From Thermoplasmatota archaeon (GTDB lineage Archaea; Thermoplasmatota; E2; JACPAO01; JAHFTW01), in NCBI GenBank assembly GCA_028289805.1, contig JANQNI010000133.1:1-7100 (forward strand): DNA of 7,100 nt, in the 5' to 3' direction. A program made the position numbers and the translations under genes. The notes below the pieces were generated by a model. That model had not been told where the DNA came from and did no database searches. It saw only the letters and a program-made list of their open reading frames with translations. This document shows, piece after piece, positions 5,356-7,100 of this stretch (position 1 is its first letter; every line of letters begins with the position of its first letter).

Positions 5356-6216
5356 ATGAAACACGTGTTCCTCGTGACGAGCCTCCTCGTCCTGTCCGGC
5401 CTGTCGTTCCTTCCCGGCGCCCAGGCTGAGGCATCGCCGCCGGCCGCCGCAGCCATCCCGGAACCCTGTCAGGACGGTTTCGGCCACAGCCGCTGCGCGG
5501 TCGCCGTCGGACCCTGCGCAGCCGACGTGCGCTACTACCAGCACGACTCCTTCTTCACGGAGTCCGCCGCCTGCCGCATCGGCAACGTCCACTGCGGCTA
5601 CTACAGCCACAGCCTCTACCGCCAGTGGACCGGCTTCGACTGCGTGTCCGACGGCCCCCTCGTCAGCACCACCGATGGCGACGCCTGTGAGGAGCGCTCC
5701 GGCTACAGCGAGTGCCGCTACGGCGTCCCCGCCTGCGGCCTCGTGGTGCGCTACTTCTACCACGACGCCTTCCACCAGTTCGACCTGGACTGCCCCAAGC
5801 TGCCGACGACCGCCTCCAGCACCTCGGCGGCCGACCCCGTCGACTGCCGCCGCCCCATCGACGGCCACCAGTTCTGCGAGGCCGAGGTCGGCCGCTGCAA
5901 CGTCAGCGAGGTGCTCCACCGGGGCCACCTCACCGCCCACGCTGAGTGCCAGCCCACGGACGGCAAGAGCCGCTGCGGTGTCTACGCAGCCTACCCGGCT
6001 CTGGAAGTGACGTACCGCTGCATGGGCGGCGAGGGCCAGGTCTGGCCGCCCGCCGTCAGCACGGCCTCCAGTGCCCAGCCCATCCAGTGCTGGGGCCTCG
6101 ACGGTCGCCTGGGCTGCGAGGTCACGGCCAAGACCTGCCGCGCCGGCTTCCACTACGAGCGCGGCGAGCTGGAGGACGTCTCCGCCCGGTGCTCGCAGCC
6201 GTCCGGCGTCGCGTAG
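5356..6216 (+). CDS. secreted cysteine-rich protein with four repeated modules
   Basis: I do not recognise the family. The 286-residue precursor begins with a Sec-type signal peptide: K2-H3, a hydrophobic core ~4-19, and an A-x-A site (AQA, 22-24) with probable cleavage after A24. All 20 cysteines follow: 38, 47, 54, 73, 80, 96 | 111, 120, 127, 146 | 164, 174, 181, 198, 207, 222 | 245, 254, 261, 279. They fall into four modules sharing C-x8/9-C-x6-C-x16-18-C. Modules 1 and 3 carry two extra cysteines, so the layout is long-short-long-short, as if a two-module unit had doubled. Modules 1 and 2 share VRY(Y/F)xHD(S/A)F (58-66, 131-139). Linkers between modules are rich in Ser/Thr/Ala. No membrane anchor follows, so the protein is likely exported and disulfide-bonded. 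It is divergent from the ABC/protease operon; a functional link is inference. Confidence 0.88.
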   Translation: MKHVFLVTSLLVLSGLSFLPGAQAEASPPAAAAIPEPCQDGFGHSRCAVAVGPCAADVRYYQHDSFFTESAACRIGNVHCGYYSHSLYRQWTGFDCVSDGPLVSTTDGDACEERSGYSECRYGVPACGLVVRYFYHDAFHQFDLDCPKLPTTASSTSAADPVDCRRPIDGHQFCEAEVGRCNVSEVLHRGHLTAHAECQPTDGKSRCGVYAAYPALEVTYRCMGGEGQVWPPAVSTASSAQPIQCWGLDGRLGCEVTAKTCRAGFHYERGELEDVSARCSQPSGVA

Positions 6217-6243
6217 GTGAAGCTCGGCCGTCGCCGCGCCCGT

Positions 6244-7100
6244 CTACGCGCGCAAGAGCCCGTCTTCCCCCTTCCCCCCCGACCTTCGCGCCGGCACCGC
6301 CGCCATCGCAGCGAGGCGCTCCAGCAGCGGTGCCAGGTGGCCGTAGGGAAGCAGGTGTCCGGCGCCGGGAAGAACTCGCAGTTCGGCGCCCATCCGGCCG
6401 GCCAGGTAGCGGCTCATCCCCACCGGCGTCACGCGGTCGCGGGAACCGACCCAGAACGTCGCCGGCGTCCGCAGGTCCGCCACGTCGAAGCCCCACGGTC
6501 CCAGGTAGCGGTGGGCGTCGTCCACGGCGCCGCGAGACCCCTGCCGGTACGCGTCGCGGTTCGCCGCGATCGCCGCCTGCTTGCGCTGTCCCCGCAGGGC
6601 GTGGCGGTCCGCGCGCGGCTGCGTCGCCTTGTTGAGTGCCAGCAGCGGCCGGGCGCCGTGGCGAAACAGTGGCGTGTAGAGGCGCCCGAGGGGGCCCGCG
6701 ACGGCGGGCCGCGCACGCACGAGGCGCACCCCCACGCGGCTGGAGGCGCGCATCCCCTCCAGGGCGCCGGGCCGGTGCAGGGGCGCCACGCACGACAACA
6801 GCCCCACGGCGCGCACGTCCCCCGTGGCGGCGAGGGCGAGGGCGTGGGGGCCGCCGGCCGACCACCCCGTCACGAACGGACGCTCGACGCCGAGGCGCCG
6901 CAGCACCACCCACGCGTCGCGCGCCCACTCCAGGAGGCTCTGGCCGGGACATGGGTCGCTGCGGCCGTGCCCGGGCCGGTCGGGGGCGAGGACCGTCCAC
7001 CCCGCCCGCTCCTCTGGGTGCAGGAGGTTCGCCTCGACGCCGGAGTGGTGGGAGCCGTGGCAGTGGACCACCACGCGCTCGCCGGCACCGAACCGGTGCA
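6244..7100 (-). CDS. alpha/beta hydrolase, N-terminus beyond the window
   Basis: A serine hydrolase of the alpha/beta fold, 5'-truncated by the right edge. Counting from the GTG at 7074, it shows the HG oxyanion-hole motif (CHGSHHSG, 5-12), the PDRPGHGRSD strand-turn (31-40) common to this fold, nucleophile elbow GWSAGG (70-75, Ser72), an Arg-rich helical cap (~100-190), the acid Asp213 (VGSRDRVTP), and His240 (GAGHLLPYG). The triad is therefore complete. The frame is open to 7100, and the residues before 7074 (FGAGERVVV) form the expected beta strand leading to the HG motif, so GTG 7074 is internal and the true start lies outside. There is no signal peptide in the visible part. Substrate cannot be told; esterase, lipase or haloperoxidase-like roles all fit. 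The stop faces that of the Cys-rich gene across 27 bases. Confidence 0.9.
   Translation of the reverse strand, partial: HRFGAGERVVVHCHGSHHSGVEANLLHPEERAGWTVLAPDRPGHGRSDPCPGQSLLEWARDAWVVLRRLGVERPFVTGWSAGGPHALALAATGDVRAVGLLSCVAPLHRPGALEGMRASSRVGVRLVRARPAVAGPLGRLYTPLFRHGARPLLALNKATQPRADRHALRGQRKQAAIAANRDAYRQGSRGAVDDAHRYLGPWGFDVADLRTPATFWVGSRDRVTPVGMSRYLAGRMGAELRVLPGAGHLLPYGHLAPLLERLAAMAAVPARRSGGKGEDGLLRA

Noticed and set aside
5161..6153. Extension of the ATPase frame upstream to 6153
   Set aside because: The extra residues are antisense to the Cys-rich gene and unlike any ABC N-terminus. The GTG at 5160 places the start where this family normally begins.
6122..7000. 292-codon minus-strand frame overlapping the hydrolase
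   Set aside because: It is an Arg/Pro/Ala-rich shadow; the hydrolase frame holds the full catalytic triad.
1..7100. tRNA, rRNA, CRISPR arrays, insertion sequences or attachment sites
   Set aside because: None was seen on reading: no regularly spaced direct repeats, no transposase or integrase motifs, and no tRNA-like cloverleaf sequence.

Overview
The window is about two-thirds G+C and densely coded. It holds five complete genes, one gene cut by the right edge, and one A+T-richer gap of about half a kilobase. The organism cannot be named from the sequence alone. A high-GC archaeon, perhaps Thermoplasmatota- or other Euryarchaeota-like, fits best: the upstream regions carry BRE/TATA-like A+T patches, two starts have no Shine-Dalgarno and look leaderless, no stem-plus-T-tract terminators are seen, and the left-hand protein has a winged-helix layout common in archaea. 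A high-GC bacterium is not excluded. The proteins are not strongly acidic, which argues against a salt-in halophile.

Left part (1-1458): a minus-strand winged-helix DNA-binding protein (39-572), then the gap (573-1110) with promoter-like patches and several short perfect inverted repeats, then a small unrecognised plus-strand protein (1111-1458). A 7-bp inverted repeat (CAGGTGC / GCACCTG) lies just upstream of that small gene.

Centre (1478-5160): a tight three-gene minus-strand operon read from right to left. A NatA-type ABC ATPase (start 5160) is followed directly by a 579-residue membrane protein, which overlaps by one base a second ABC-2 permease. The 579-residue protein is the most unusual object here. 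Its N-terminal two thirds is an ABC-2/NatB-type permease with a large extracytoplasmic domain, and its C-terminal third carries the motifs of a PrsW-type glutamic intramembrane protease (EExxK, FxxxE, H, HxxxN). The three genes look like one exporter complex with a built-in membrane protease; its substrate is unknown.

Right part (5161-7100): a 195-bp divergent regulatory region with two dyads separates the operon from a plus-strand gene for a secreted protein with 20 cysteines. Those cysteines fall into four modules with the spacing C-x8/9-C-x6-C-x16-18-C. It is followed, convergently, by a serine alpha/beta hydrolase whose N-terminus runs off the window. The divergent layout makes the secreted protein a possible client or co-regulated partner of the exporter/protease operon, but that is inference only.
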